Position numbers and translations under genes: made by a program. Positions 35,573 through 46,100 of a stretch of DNA of 64,000 nucleotides are shown here, piece after piece; positions within the stretch are counted from its first letter, which is position 1; the number at the start of each line of letters is the position of its first letter. The DNA comes from Crotalaria pallida (Eukaryota; Streptophyta; Magnoliopsida; Fabales; Fabaceae): positions 153,838,001-153,902,000 of the forward strand of contig CM075651.1 of assembly GCA_037953625.1 (NCBI GenBank), written 5' to 3'. The notes below the pieces were generated by a model, which saw nothing but the letters and a program-made list of their open reading frames with translations, was not told the origin of the DNA and ran no database searches.

Positions 35573-36232
35573 TTTTTTTAGAAATCCAAGACTCATTTAT
35601 ACTTTTTTTCCAAACATATCCTTATATATTGCATTCTCTTTTTCATCACTCATTTCTTCATCTCTATTCAATATAATTTTCATACATTTATTATTATTGT
35701 TCTTCCGATGTTACATGTCAGTAAAATAGGCCAGAATTGATAATAGGGGTATATGACAAACTCATAAATAACTTCGGGAAGTCAGACATCGAAAAAAAAG
35801 AATAAAGGTATCTGACAAAAATACCCCAAACTTCAAGAACTTGTTACATATTTAAGCCTTAATTTAATATCTTTTATATTTCAAATGACATGCAATATGT
35901 AAAGGCTGGTCCAAGGAAATGGGATTATGACCAAGAAAATGAAGTTCCCGCAGGTAAGAGTTGGGCAATTATTTTCAAAATCCTGGAATTTAAACCTCAC
36001 TTTCTAACCATACTTTCATTTTTAGAATGCCATATACAAATTCTCATTTACAACCCACTAACACAATCCACAAATCATTGTTACACCACGTAACATATAC
36101 TCTCATATACCAAGCTAGGCATAATAATATGGTTTTCCTCTTTAATCTTTACTCGAATTCTCATTTACGTACAATCCATTAATCCGGCCACCACTAACAC
36201 AATTCACGAATCATTCTTCCACCGATAACATT
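35573..36232. other. Intergenic DNA with one end of an inverted-repeat element
   Basis: Positions 35725-35850 match one arm and the adjoining tail of the element at 3541-3966. The rest (35880-36230) has no gene that I can support. Confidence 0.45.
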
Positions 36233-36303
36233 TACTACCTCCGTCACTAAATATAAAACCCTCTTGAGACTTTTATTTTGTCTTTATTTATAAAGTTTCA
36301 TAC

Positions 36304-36844
36304 TGTGATGTCCCAAGGTCGGAGGCACCACATGAGGTGTTTGGGGGTTGTTGCAGCTGACGAGGGTGACCCCGGTCCTACGTATCCCATGAGAGGGGAA
36401 TCAAGCCACACGTAGTTCTTAGGTTAGAGAGACCTTAGCCCCTAGGGAGAGGGGGATATATATAGGAGAGTTGGTTGCCCTAATGGGCTTGCTTGAAGCC
36501 CAAGTAGGACCAGCCTGTAATGAGCTATGAGTGGATGAGCTGTCCTTGTGGATAAGGTGAGACACGTCATCCTGTCCTTGGTATCGGAATATCTGGGTGG
36601 TGTCGGACTCGGAAGTCGGACCTGGGTAGGAGTATGAGGTCGGCCCGTATCTGGTGTCTGTTCGGCCGTTGAGCCTTGAGCTCGGCCCAGAGCACAGAGG
36701 GGTGAGAGCATGATATCGGCCCGTGTCTGATGTCTGTTCGGCCGTTGAGCCTTGAGCTCGACCAAGCATACAGAGGGCCTGCTGAAAGGTCCTCAGGTCT
36801 TGAGTGAGGGCCACGTGGAGCTCGGCTAGGCCGAGTCCACCACA
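36304..36844 (-). repeat. Left LTR (3' LTR of the minus-strand element)
   Basis: On the plus strand it runs tgtgatgtcccaaggtcgg to ggccgagtccaccaca, beginning TG and ending CA. It contains a tandem pair of about 80 bp (tgtctgttcggccgttgagc at about 36654 and 36730) and a tatatata word that reads as a TATA box on the minus strand. Confidence 0.9.
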
Positions 36845-36862
36845 TAAGCCCCCCAGCTCGGT
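36845..36862 (-). promoter_or_regulatory. Polypurine tract of the LARD-like element
   Basis: On the minus strand gagctggggggctta directly precedes the LTR start tgtggtgg. The same block recurs at about 36916-36940 and, altered, at 37105-37130, so this terminal module has been duplicated inside the element. Confidence 0.6.
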
Positions 36863-37309
36863 CAAGGCTATTTGAGCCTTGCTCCGAGGTCTTGGTTCAG
36901 GTCCTTTTCCCAAGTCCACCACATAAGCCCCCCAGCTCGGCGAGACTTTGTGAGTCTCGAACCGAGTTAGGAGAAAGAAGGCATAGCACTAAGCATCATA
37001 GCACTAAGTACCCCCCCCACCTTCTAGGAAGGGTTTGAGTACTTGTCCACAATCATGTGCTCAAGGCTAGCGGAGGATAGCAAGGCGGGTTAGGAGAAAT
37101 CGATCCGCCACATAGGCCCCCCAGCTCGGGAAGAGTCGTAAAGACTGCTGAGCCGAGTTGAGGTCCTTTCTGCGTCCGTCTGTTCAGTGCTGAGTTGGTG
37201 ATGAGGTAGAAACATGCTTGCAGGCGTGGCCTTCCGCTCGGAGGAGTGTTGCGGATGGTTGATAGTGCTCTTTTGTGCTCGGATGATGAAACTGAAAGAG
37301 TACCCCGAT

Positions 37310-37870
37310 CTCGAATCGAGTTCCCTCGGTGAGGCTCATCTCTAACCGAGTACAAGCTCGGTGAGGCTCATCTCGAACCGAGTGCAAGCTCGGTGAGGGA
37401 CATCTCGAACCGAGTACAAGCTCGGTGAGGTACATCTCGAACCGAGGTACCGCGGGGGGATCCGCCACCAGCTCGGTGAGACTCATCTCGAACCGAGTAC
37501 AAGCTCGGTGAGGCTCATCTCGAACCGAGTACACGCGGGGGAATCTGCTCGAAACGAGTTCGCTCGGTGAGGGTCATCTCATCTCGAACCGAGTGCAAGC
37601 TCGGTGAGGTACATCTCGAACCGAGTACAAGCTCGGTGAGGTACATCTCGAACCGAGGTCCCGCGGGGGGGGGGGGGGGGATCCGCCACCAGCTCGGTGA
37701 GGCTCATCTCGAACCGAGTATAAGCTCGGTGAGGTACATCTCGAACCGAGTGCAAGCTCGGCGAGGTACATCTCTAACCGAGGTCCCGCGGGGGGGATCC
37801 ACCACCAGCTCGGTGAGGCTCATCTCGAACCGAGTACAAGCTCGGTGAGGAACATCTCTAACCGAGTTCC
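37310..37870. repeat. Tandem array of 32-bp CTCGGT...ACCGAG hairpin units
   Basis: At least a dozen units of about 32 bp, each with ctcggtgagg and tctcgaaccgag, so that ctcggt pairs with accgag within the unit. They are broken at intervals by ccgcggggggatccgccacc blocks. Several open frames cross it only because the repeat is GC-rich. It sits near the 3' end of the element. Confidence 0.85.
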
Positions 37871-38839
37871 CGCGGGGGGAGTTCCAGAATGGATTTGGGG
37901 ATGCTCTGAGATGAGGGTGATGAAGTTATGAGTGTACACATATGAACAGATTCCTTGTGGATGGGAGAGAAGTAGCGTTAATTTCTTCATCCATGCTGTT
38001 AATTAACCGCAACTGCTGAGGTCCTCGGAATTCGAGAAGTCGGACAAAATCTCACGAGTTGTCGGGAGTGTCTCTCCCCTTTACTTTTCAAAACCTTTGA
38101 TTCGAGAACAACAGCGCCTTCTGTGAAAGCATCAACAGGAATGATGACCGAGGTCTCCAAGAACCATGGTGATTTATGCACGTCCGACCGCAAGGATTGG
38201 GTGTTGGACCAACTCTGTGATGGCACAGGACGGAAGAACTCGAGCACAGGATGAAAGGCTAGCACAATGTTGAGTTTGCTAAGAAGGATGCCATCATGGA
38301 CATAGTGATGTATTCCGATTTATATTGTTCTGATAGAAGAAACAGCAAGATGGCAGTAGAATCACCTCGGGGGACGAGGGAGTGAATGCTTGACGATCAT
38401 CTCATCTTTAAAATACTAAGCTTGTTGGTTCTCGAATCGATCGAGGCAGCTCTGTGGCTATTACAAAGTTGCTTGTTGAAAATGCGACCAATGACGAGGC
38501 CACATCTCCCCCTCTAAAGAAACAGCGGTGCTCGGACTTGGATGTGTGAGAGGAAACGAGCTGGGGGGTAGGTGACCGAGCTTGAGAAAGGCCAGGGGCA
38601 AGCATGCAAAGCAAGGAATCGCCGAGCAAGGTCGTGGTGTCTGTGCAAAAGAGCCTAGGAAACGCCAAGCTGTAGGCGAACCGACGAGCTTGTCAAGGCT
38701 CACAGGGGACCTCTATCGAAGCAGAAGGCGGAGAGGAATGCAGAGGTGAAGAAAGTGCAGTCCATAAAATATTGGCCGAGAATGCCTCTCTGACCTAGAG
38801 AAGTCGGCAGACGACATCTTTGACACCTTCGGGAATGCT

Positions 38840-39130
38840 GTGAGTCAGATTAATATCCTCAACCCCGACCTTCGCCTCATGGTGTTCAGAGTTGAAGACG
38901 GCATGCTGATGGATTACAACAACAACAATGTCGAGGTTGATAACTCGGATGACAACCTGCCTGCCCCCCTTGCCGAGAAGGAGAAAGAGATTTTTGATCG
39001 TTGTTTTAGACCCGATGAGGGTTGTGCTCTGCATGCGGTAAGGAGAGCTCGGATCCTGCACCGTTCGCCGAGGACAGTGAACTTCCAACGCAAGTTGTTG
39101 CACATAGGATGTGGTTGTCTAAACCTTTGA
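38840..39130 (+). other. Antisense open frame, possible retroelement ORF fragment
   Basis: A 96-codon frame on the strand opposite to the element reads, in part, SQINILNPDLRLMVFRVEDG followed by an acidic and Asn-rich stretch. The NAVSQI.NLNP...VEDG pattern reminds me of the C-terminal part of gag-like or captured proteins in plant retroelements, and an upstream plus-strand stretch reads SPPLKKQRCSDLDV. This is weak similarity by memory, and no intact protein is made. Confidence 0.3.
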
Positions 39131-39475
39131 CTTCGGACGGCTCCCCCTGACCAGTGCAGTAACTTATAAGTTTTCCTCTAAAAAAAGGTACTGTATATAA
39201 GTGAATGCGGTAGGGAACTCGGATGCCATCCTCGGCCCCAGTGTAAAAGAGGTTGCTGAGTGAAGTTATGTGAAAACATTTCATAGCAAGCTGTACTTTA
39301 CCGGGTGTCCCTTGTACCCTGAGCTTATAAGCCGATCTCGGAAGATGTTCACTGTATATAAGGGTCGTGCAACATTTAGGTGGCTAATGCTAAATGAGAG
39401 GCTTTGTACGTACGCACTGTCTGTAGCACTAGTACCGACTTGTATGCGTGAATGCATGTAAGTGCGGTGACAGAG

Positions 39476-39720
39476 GGGGACCGTTCTACCACAAAGGTAG
39501 GGTCGAGATGATAACCGTATGCGTGAATGCATGAATTGACCGTTCTACCACCAGGGTAGGGTCGAGATGCTAACAGCTCGGTAGAAACATGAATTGACCG
39601 TTCTACCACAAAGGTAGGGTCGAGATGATAACAGCTCGGTAGGAGCGTGAATTGACCGTTCTACCACAAAGGTAGGGTCGAGATGATAACAGATCGGTAG
39701 GAACATGAAATAAAGAGAAT
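39476..39720. repeat. Tandem array of about 60-bp units
   Basis: Four to five imperfect units containing gaccgttctaccacaaaggt, agggtcgagatgataacag and ctcggtagga. Related shorter units (gaacatgaaataaagagaat) follow to about 39805. Confidence 0.8.
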
Positions 39721-40740
39721 AATAGTAGCTCGACAGATCAGATAGGAACATGAATTAGAGAGAATAATAACAACTCGGCAGATCAGATATAAACATGAAA
39801 TAAAGAGAATAATAGTAGCTCGGCCTCCCTTTTCGATAAACCGCACAATTTGAAATAGAGAATCTCTGAGCTTAGAAATAAACATGAACTAAGAAATAAT
39901 ATATGCCTTTGGAATTGTTCACCTTCGAGAAGCCGTGGTGGTCTTGTGAAAACCAAAGAAGATCCAAGCCGAGATGAAAAGTGGGGCCAGTAAGATAATA
40001 GAGGCAAACATGGCAGTTCTTCCTAAGAAGATCCAAGCCGAGATGAGAATAGAGATCGTAAGATGGCTTCGTTCAAAATAGAGACAATCGTAGCACCTCG
40101 GCCTTCCTTTGTTCGACCATCTTACATTACATGTAAAATAATAATAATCAGTGATCGACATTAATTTTGACACTTTATGATAATTCATGATAATTAAATA
40201 ACAACAATGAAAACTGTTGGCAGGCGAGAATAAAACACCGACATAAGAGCAAAATGATTTGAGCAGGTCATACGCAACAGATATGAAAGGGGAAAATACT
40301 GAAATTTAAGATATTGTTCACCCAAACAGCATTGTCCACAAAAAGTTGCATGATTTCAGGTATATCACATTCAACAATAGACGACAGTTATAAACATGGC
40401 AGCAAACCAGATGAGAGCATTAAAACATGAAACACAACAACCGGAGAGGCAATGTACATCAATTATTATCATACTGTCACAACAGGGGAGGCAGAGATTT
40501 AAGGACATTTAACAGCAAGAAGACCAGATAAGCAATTTTGTTCAGCAGTACGTCAGGTAGCAACATGTAGAATATCAAATAATAAGCACCGAGTAGGGAA
40601 ACTATAAGGAAGCAAGTATTAAAAGCATATGTCAGAAATAGTTGACCAGGTAAACCAATATCAAGAAGCATGCAAAGTAAACACATAGAAAGGCGATGAG
40701 ATAGGAAAATGATATGGGAACTAGGATTTCTTCCCTGATT

Positions 40741-40850
40741 CAGGTGAGGAGAGGAGTGTCAGATTGAAGAATGTCGAACTGAAGTATGTCGGATAGAAGA
40801 ATGTCGGATTGAAGTATTTAGGATTGAAGTATGTCAGATTAGGAGTATGC
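40741..40850. repeat. Short repeats of the word gaagtatgtcggat
   Basis: Five to six imperfect copies of an 18-base unit (gattgaagtatgtcgga type) in a row, inside the LARD-like element. Confidence 0.7.
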
Positions 40851-41011
40851 AGTCCGCCCTTTTCGAATGGGCTTTGTCGATCTTTGAGGTCCGACCTCCG
40901 TTTTCCTTAGTGTGATGTCGAGCGAGAGAAACTAGCAGAATAGTCATCATACTCGGATTAAGAGATCGGCTCGAGTGTGAAACACTGTGCGAGTCTTCCG
41001 AAATTACCTTG

Positions 41012-41298
41012 AAAATCCGAGGAGAGAAGAGTAAACTCGGATTATGATTTTCGAAATCATGTAAATCCGAGGAGAGAAGAGTGAACTCGGATTATGATTT
41101 TCGAAATCATGTAAATCTGAGGAGAGAAGGGTGAACTCGGATTATGATTTTCGAAATCGTGTAAATCCGAGGAGAGAAGAATAAACTCGGATTATGATTT
41201 CCGAAATCATGTAAATCCGAGGAGAGAAGAGTGAACTCGGATTATGATTTTCGAAATCATGTAAATCCGAGGAGAGAAGAGTAAACTCGGATTATGTG
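41012..41298. repeat. Tandem array of 50-bp units with two hairpins each
   Basis: About six units. Each contains aatccgaggag...actcggatt, where tccga pairs with tcgga, and a palindrome atgattttcgaaatcat. Units differ at only a few positions, so the array is young or kept uniform. Confidence 0.9.
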
Positions 41299-41640
41299 AC
41301 AAAGTTTGATTGTCGTAAATAATATTTGACATTAACAGGCGAAGATATATTTTTGACCAATGTGAATCATGCATCAAAATAATGACGTGTAATAATAAAA
41401 ATAATTTGCAAGGCTTGATACATAACACTACCCTGATATAGGAATGAGTATTGAGTTGTTGGGCCCATGGTACGTTGATAGCCCGATCCTCTCCTTTTTA
41501 TTTCTTTCTTTTTCTTCTTTGATATTTTTTTAACCTGGGCTTGCTGGCCCGTTGGGTAATCGTTGATGCTTTTTTTTGGGCCTTTGGCCCTTTTTTTGCA
41601 GTAATTTTTTTTCTTTTTTTTTATTTGGGCCAAAGGCCCG

Positions 41641-42380
41641 TTAAGGCTGAAACCCTAGCCACGAATTGGTGCTGCTACGTGCAGCAGCAGCAAGGGCAGA
41701 GGAGTTCACTGAAGGCGGCGGAGACGGGGCGGTGACGAGACTGTGCCGGGTTCGGCGATGGCGGCGGCGATGAGGTAGGTGCAACAAAGCGACGGCGCCA
41801 CTCCTCCCTCGCTGTTGCGTAGTGACTGGTTCGCCCTTCTTCTTCGTCGCAGTTGTTGAGGATGGTGGCGGCGGGTCTCGAACGGCGAAGGACGTCATCG
41901 TCCTTGAGGGCGCTCAAACGCTTACCACTGCCATCAAGATCGCGACTAAGAGACTCTCACTGGATCTGGGTTTTGCTTCCGTGTCGAGATTCGTGGTGGC
42001 GGCGTCACGATCAAGCCTCGGCGTCTCGAGCGAACACGTAATCGTTCACGGCTGTTGGCGGTGAAGAGGACCGTGGCGGTGAAGAAGACAGGGGTTTCTC
42101 CTCGGTGGCGGTTCCCGTTGAAGAAGAGGAAGAAGAGGACGGTTTGGCAGCGGAATCGTCGTCGGTGGTGGAAGCGCCACGCGAGTTATTGAAGATGGCG
42201 GTTTAGCCTCGTCCTACTCCAAACCAAAGCCTTTCATAGCAGCGACGGCGGGGGATGAGAACGCCTTGATGGTTCCTTTCAGAACCATGGATCGTCTCCC
42301 CCTTCCTCGCAGTAGCATCCATACGCTGTTTTTTTTTTATTTTTCTTTTTTTTTTGTGGATGGGAATCGAAATTTATCGT
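41641..42380 (-). other. GC-rich 5' untranslated region of the LARD-like element
   Basis: Next to the primer-binding site, this region is much richer in G+C than the window (ggcggcg and ggtgaagaag words). Open frames on both strands are short, conflict with each other and match no protein that I know. It is most simply the leader of the element. Confidence 0.5.
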
Positions 42381-42397
42381 CCCCACAGACGACGCCA
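42380..42397 (-). promoter_or_regulatory. Primer-binding site of the LARD-like element
   Basis: On the minus strand tggcgtcgtctgtgggga starts one base after the LTR. A start of TGG (complement of tRNA CCA) and this GGCG.CGTCTGTGGG pattern are typical of plant LTR retrotransposons. I did not assign the tRNA. Confidence 0.7.
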
Positions 42398-42398
42398 A

Positions 42399-42943
42399 TG
42401 TGATGTCCCAAGGTCGGAGGCACCACATGAGGTGTTTGAGGGTTGTTGCAGCTAACGAGAGTGACCCCGGTCCTACGTATCCCATGAGAGGGGAATCAAG
42501 CCACACGTAGTTCTTAGGTTAGAGAGACGTACCTTAGCCCCTAGGGAGAAGGGGATATATATAGGAGAGCTGGTTGCCCTAATGGGCTTGCTTGAAGCCC
42601 AAGTAGGACCAGCCTGTAATGAGCTATGAGTGGATGAGCTGTCCTTGTGGATAAGGTGAGACACGTCATCCTGTCCTTGGTATCGGAATATCTGGGCGGT
42701 GTCGGACTCGGAAGTCGGACCTGGGTAGGAGTATGAGGTCGGCCCGTATCTGGTGTCTGTTCGGCCGTTGAGCCTTGAGCTCGGCCCAGAGCACAGAGGG
42801 GTGAGAGCATGATATCGGCCCGTGTCTGATGTCTGTTCGGCCGTTGAGCCTTGAGCTCGGCCAAGCATACAGAGGGCCTGCTGAAAGGTCCTCAGGTCTT
42901 GAGTGAGGGCCACGTGGAGCTCGGCTAGGCCGAGTCCACCACA
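42399..42943 (-). repeat. Right LTR (5' LTR of the minus-strand element)
   Basis: Near-identical to the left LTR, four bases longer through an extra gtac at about 42527-42532. Its tatatata word at about 42553-42561 lies in the right orientation to drive minus-strand transcription of the element. Confidence 0.9.
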
Positions 42944-43157
42944 CATTACCAATTTTCAATAATCATTAATTACTTTTTTTTCACAAACACCTCTATTTAT
43001 TTAACACTTTTTAGATTCCCAATAATATTAATAGCAGTAATTTTTAAATTAAATATCAAAAGTTCACATTTCCAATACAATTAACTAAATTATTCAATTT
43101 TCTTTTATAGGAAGTTAAATCCCCCCAAAAAAAATTTATATTTAGGGATGGAGGGAG

Positions 43158-46100
43158 TACCAGGTACTCCGGATCGAAATTACATGCATGATTGAAATTA
43201 AAACAACTTACAATTAGAAAGTTTCCAAACCCACTGTTCATCTTCCTGTGCAGAACAGGTGTCAAGATGTGGACACTTTACTGAAACAATGGCATTAACG
43301 TAATTAGGGATAATATAGAGGTTTTTTGTAACCTACGGATGGTTCATATATCCACCGTTGATTCGTTTTAGATAAGTTAGATCTTCACCGTTAACTCAAA
43401 GCTTCTTAGAAAAGTCAGAGTTAGAAAGCAAAACACCTTTTCTTCTGTCAAACTGAGAAAGAAAAACGCTTTTTCTTCATCTTTCTATTACACTTACTCT
43501 TTCCCTCTATCTTTCATTCTCTCTCTGCCTTCTCTAATTCCATTTCTCAAACCCTTTCAATATCTCAATTACTCTCCATTTACTCCTAGGTAATGACAGT
43601 ATAGCGACTGTTGGCTTCAAGAAGTCAACTTGCAGCGGTGGTGAGCGGGGTTTGGTGACGGCGATACTCGACGGTGGCGCTAATAAGAGACAGCCACCGT
43701 GACCTAACAGTTGTGAGTGAATGTAGAGGTTTAGTGACAGCGATACTTGACGGTGGCGCTATTGATCGAGATTTGCATTCCTGTGGGTAAGTCTTCGGCT
43801 ATGAATCTCTTCATCTCAATGTTCATCGCCTTCACTTACACTGACTTGCAATTTCATCTTTAAATGCATTAAGAATTGAAGCTATGTTTGTGTTTTTTTT
43901 TTTAGTTGTTAGTTGTTAAGAGTGAACAGCATACCCCCTGAGGCATATTAGGGTATTTTCATTTTTTTCATTCTCATACTAAATCTCTAACCCACATCGT
44001 TTTTTCTTGGTTTGTGTGCAGGTCGCGTTGTTCCCTATTGGTATTTAATGATGGAGATCTCCTGTGGTGTTGTTAGATTCATGGTGGTTCACAATCAATT
44101 ACTCACTGTTATATGGGTTTCCTCTATTATCTCTTTCTTTCTCTTTTTTTTTCCTTTGATTATTTGGGTTTATGTTATATGGTTTAGGTGTTATGTGTTA
44201 TTTTTGGTTTCTCTATTTGATTTTCATGCCTTTACCCAAATGTTTAGTTTTACTCACTGTTATCAAATAGAGAAGAAACGGCTGGAGTTTGAGAGATTGG
44301 AATAACAAATCAAAAGGAAAAAGATGTGAATGCAACTCACTGTTCAATTTTGATGTGCTTTTTAGTATTTAATTCTTTTGCAACAAAAGCTTAGTCATTC
44401 GGTTTCCCTTATTTTTGCCTACTTTCATCTTTCTGTGATGTTGCTTTGAAACTAATGCATACCACGTGTTTGATAAAAGTAATTAGTTGTCATTATTTTT
44501 ATTTTTATTCATTCTTTGGGGGTACTAAGATGAGGTACAAATCCACCTTTGAGAATGTGAGAAACTATATATGTCCAATTAATATAGAAACATAAATGCT
44601 TTCCTTTTTTTACTGATTTTTGGTTAGGCTTTCTTTTTTTGCTGAAATAATACTGATGATGCTCTTGGTTGCTGCTGTTGGTTACTGTCACTATTTGTGC
44701 ATTTTAAGTTGTGCTCAGCATAATTTAATGTTCAAGAATGCTACTTTCTCTTATTTTTTTAATTACATATTTTGATAACATATTTTACTTTCAACACTAC
44801 GGATCATGATTTTTATTTATAGTCATTTGTGCAAATGGAGAACCAATTTCATTGAATTACCATTCTTTATCTAATTTCATTGATTTCAGTTTCTCTCAGC
44901 AAATTTTTCAATTATTTTATTCCTTTATGATTTCAATGTGAATGAATGGTGGGATCTTAATTGGAGTAGCAGGGCTATACACATAGCTGCTAAAATCCAA
45001 ACCAAGCTATAGGTATGAGACTGATCACTAATATGTTCTTTTGTCTATCTGATAACCTTATATTGTCAATCATATTATGTTCTTCTTATATTGGTTGTGT
45101 AATATGTGTGTTTTCCTTTTAAAAAATTGGATTTCACCATATTATGCATTATATGTTTTAATGATTAGCGGGGAAATAAGATATTCCTTGCACCGTCTGT
45201 TGATTATGTGAGTTGTGATCAACATGATATTCATTTAGACCATTTCCAGTTTGCTTTTTATATGGTCATGCTTAGATGAAGGAGTTATTTTAGGAACTCC
45301 AACCTAAAAGCTGTTAGATTGTCATACTAAAAATCATTATGTCAGGCCATTATGTTATGGTTTATGGAACAAAACTGAACTCAACAAATTTGAACGTTGG
45401 GAAAGTAAAAGTGGAGCTTCAAGCAGCATCTTCGCTTAATTAAACTTTAGTGCTAATATTGATTTGTATGACATCACATAGGTGCTAAGGTTCTCTCTAT
45501 CATTTGATCATCACCTATCACCCAACTTTTGCCTTGATGCAGCTTTAAAGATTGTTTTCCATTATCTCATTTGTTCCCAGAATTGCCAAAGTTGTGTTGT
45601 GTTGTGTTGTGTGTAGAGCAGCTGAAGTAATGCACTTTCCATTTCATATTCACATGTATCCAATTGTCTAATGCCCATTAGTGTCATGTTTATAATTTTG
45701 AGGAAAATATGGCACATTAGGAATAATATAATATTCGTCTAATGATGTTTATAATTGGCCTTGATCAAAGAAGAATATAATGTGGCCATTTACAATTGGA
45801 AAATAAAAATGCTTTCTTTTCAGGGCATAATTGGCCACTTTTGATCAAAAAAGAATTTATTAATGTTGTTAATGCTACTGATGTTTGAACGGCAAGAAGA
45901 TGCTGAAGAAAGGCAAGCAACAAGGTGACGATACTGAACATGTTGTGTATGGTGAAGAATTCTTTATTATAATGAAAATATGGCATCTGTCAACTACTGC
46001 AATGCTATCAGGACAGCTGGTATACCCCATTATTCATCTGCTTCACAACATTGCATACCGTGTTTAATAATTGCCTCAACTATTCCAGCTACATGGGTAA

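Larger units (their letters stand above)
36304..42943 (-). mobile_element. LARD-like non-autonomous LTR retrotransposon, 6.6 kb
   Basis: Two LTRs (36304-36844 and 42399-42943) bound a GC-richer, mostly non-coding interior. Orientation is minus: next to the right LTR the minus strand reads ttggcgtcgtctgtggggac, a typical primer-binding site start, and next to the left LTR it has a G-run (gctggggggctta), a polypurine tract. There is no gag, protease, reverse transcriptase or integrase of useful length, so it must have moved with proteins from a partner element. The LTRs differ at about 7 of 541 aligned bases, all transitions, plus a 4-base indel, which suggests a recent insertion. The flanks catac and cattac look like a slightly altered 5-bp target duplication. 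It could also be called a LARD or, less well, a very decayed gypsy element. Confidence 0.85.
36235..43157. mobile_element. Stowaway-like MITE split by the LTR element
   Basis: The left 69 bases (tacctccgtcactaaatata ... taaagtttcatac) and the right part from about 42944 (accaattttcaataatcatt ... gggatggagggagta) are the two halves of one common-family MITE. Joining them at the LTR borders gives the normal sequence of the family. Confidence 0.85.

Noticed and set aside
36419..37848. Several open frames of 90-167 codons on both strands
   Set aside because: They lie in the LTR and the CTCGGT/ACCGAG array, overlap each other on both strands, and repeat the same residues (for example EPHRACTRFEM). 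They are open because the repeat is GC-rich.
41012..41298. CRISPR-like array
   Set aside because: The units are contiguous with no unique spacers, and the setting is a plant retroelement.
41641..42064. Pro- and Ala-rich frames on both strands
   Set aside because: Conflicting frames in a GC-rich leader, with no domain and no splice support.
42473..42959. Open frames on the minus strand that look like a protein pair with those at 36.4-36.9 kb
   Set aside because: The likeness is only because they sit in the two LTR copies.
44012..44305. 97-codon hydrophobic frame
   Set aside because: Its hydrophobic look comes from T-rich, intron-like DNA; no family match.
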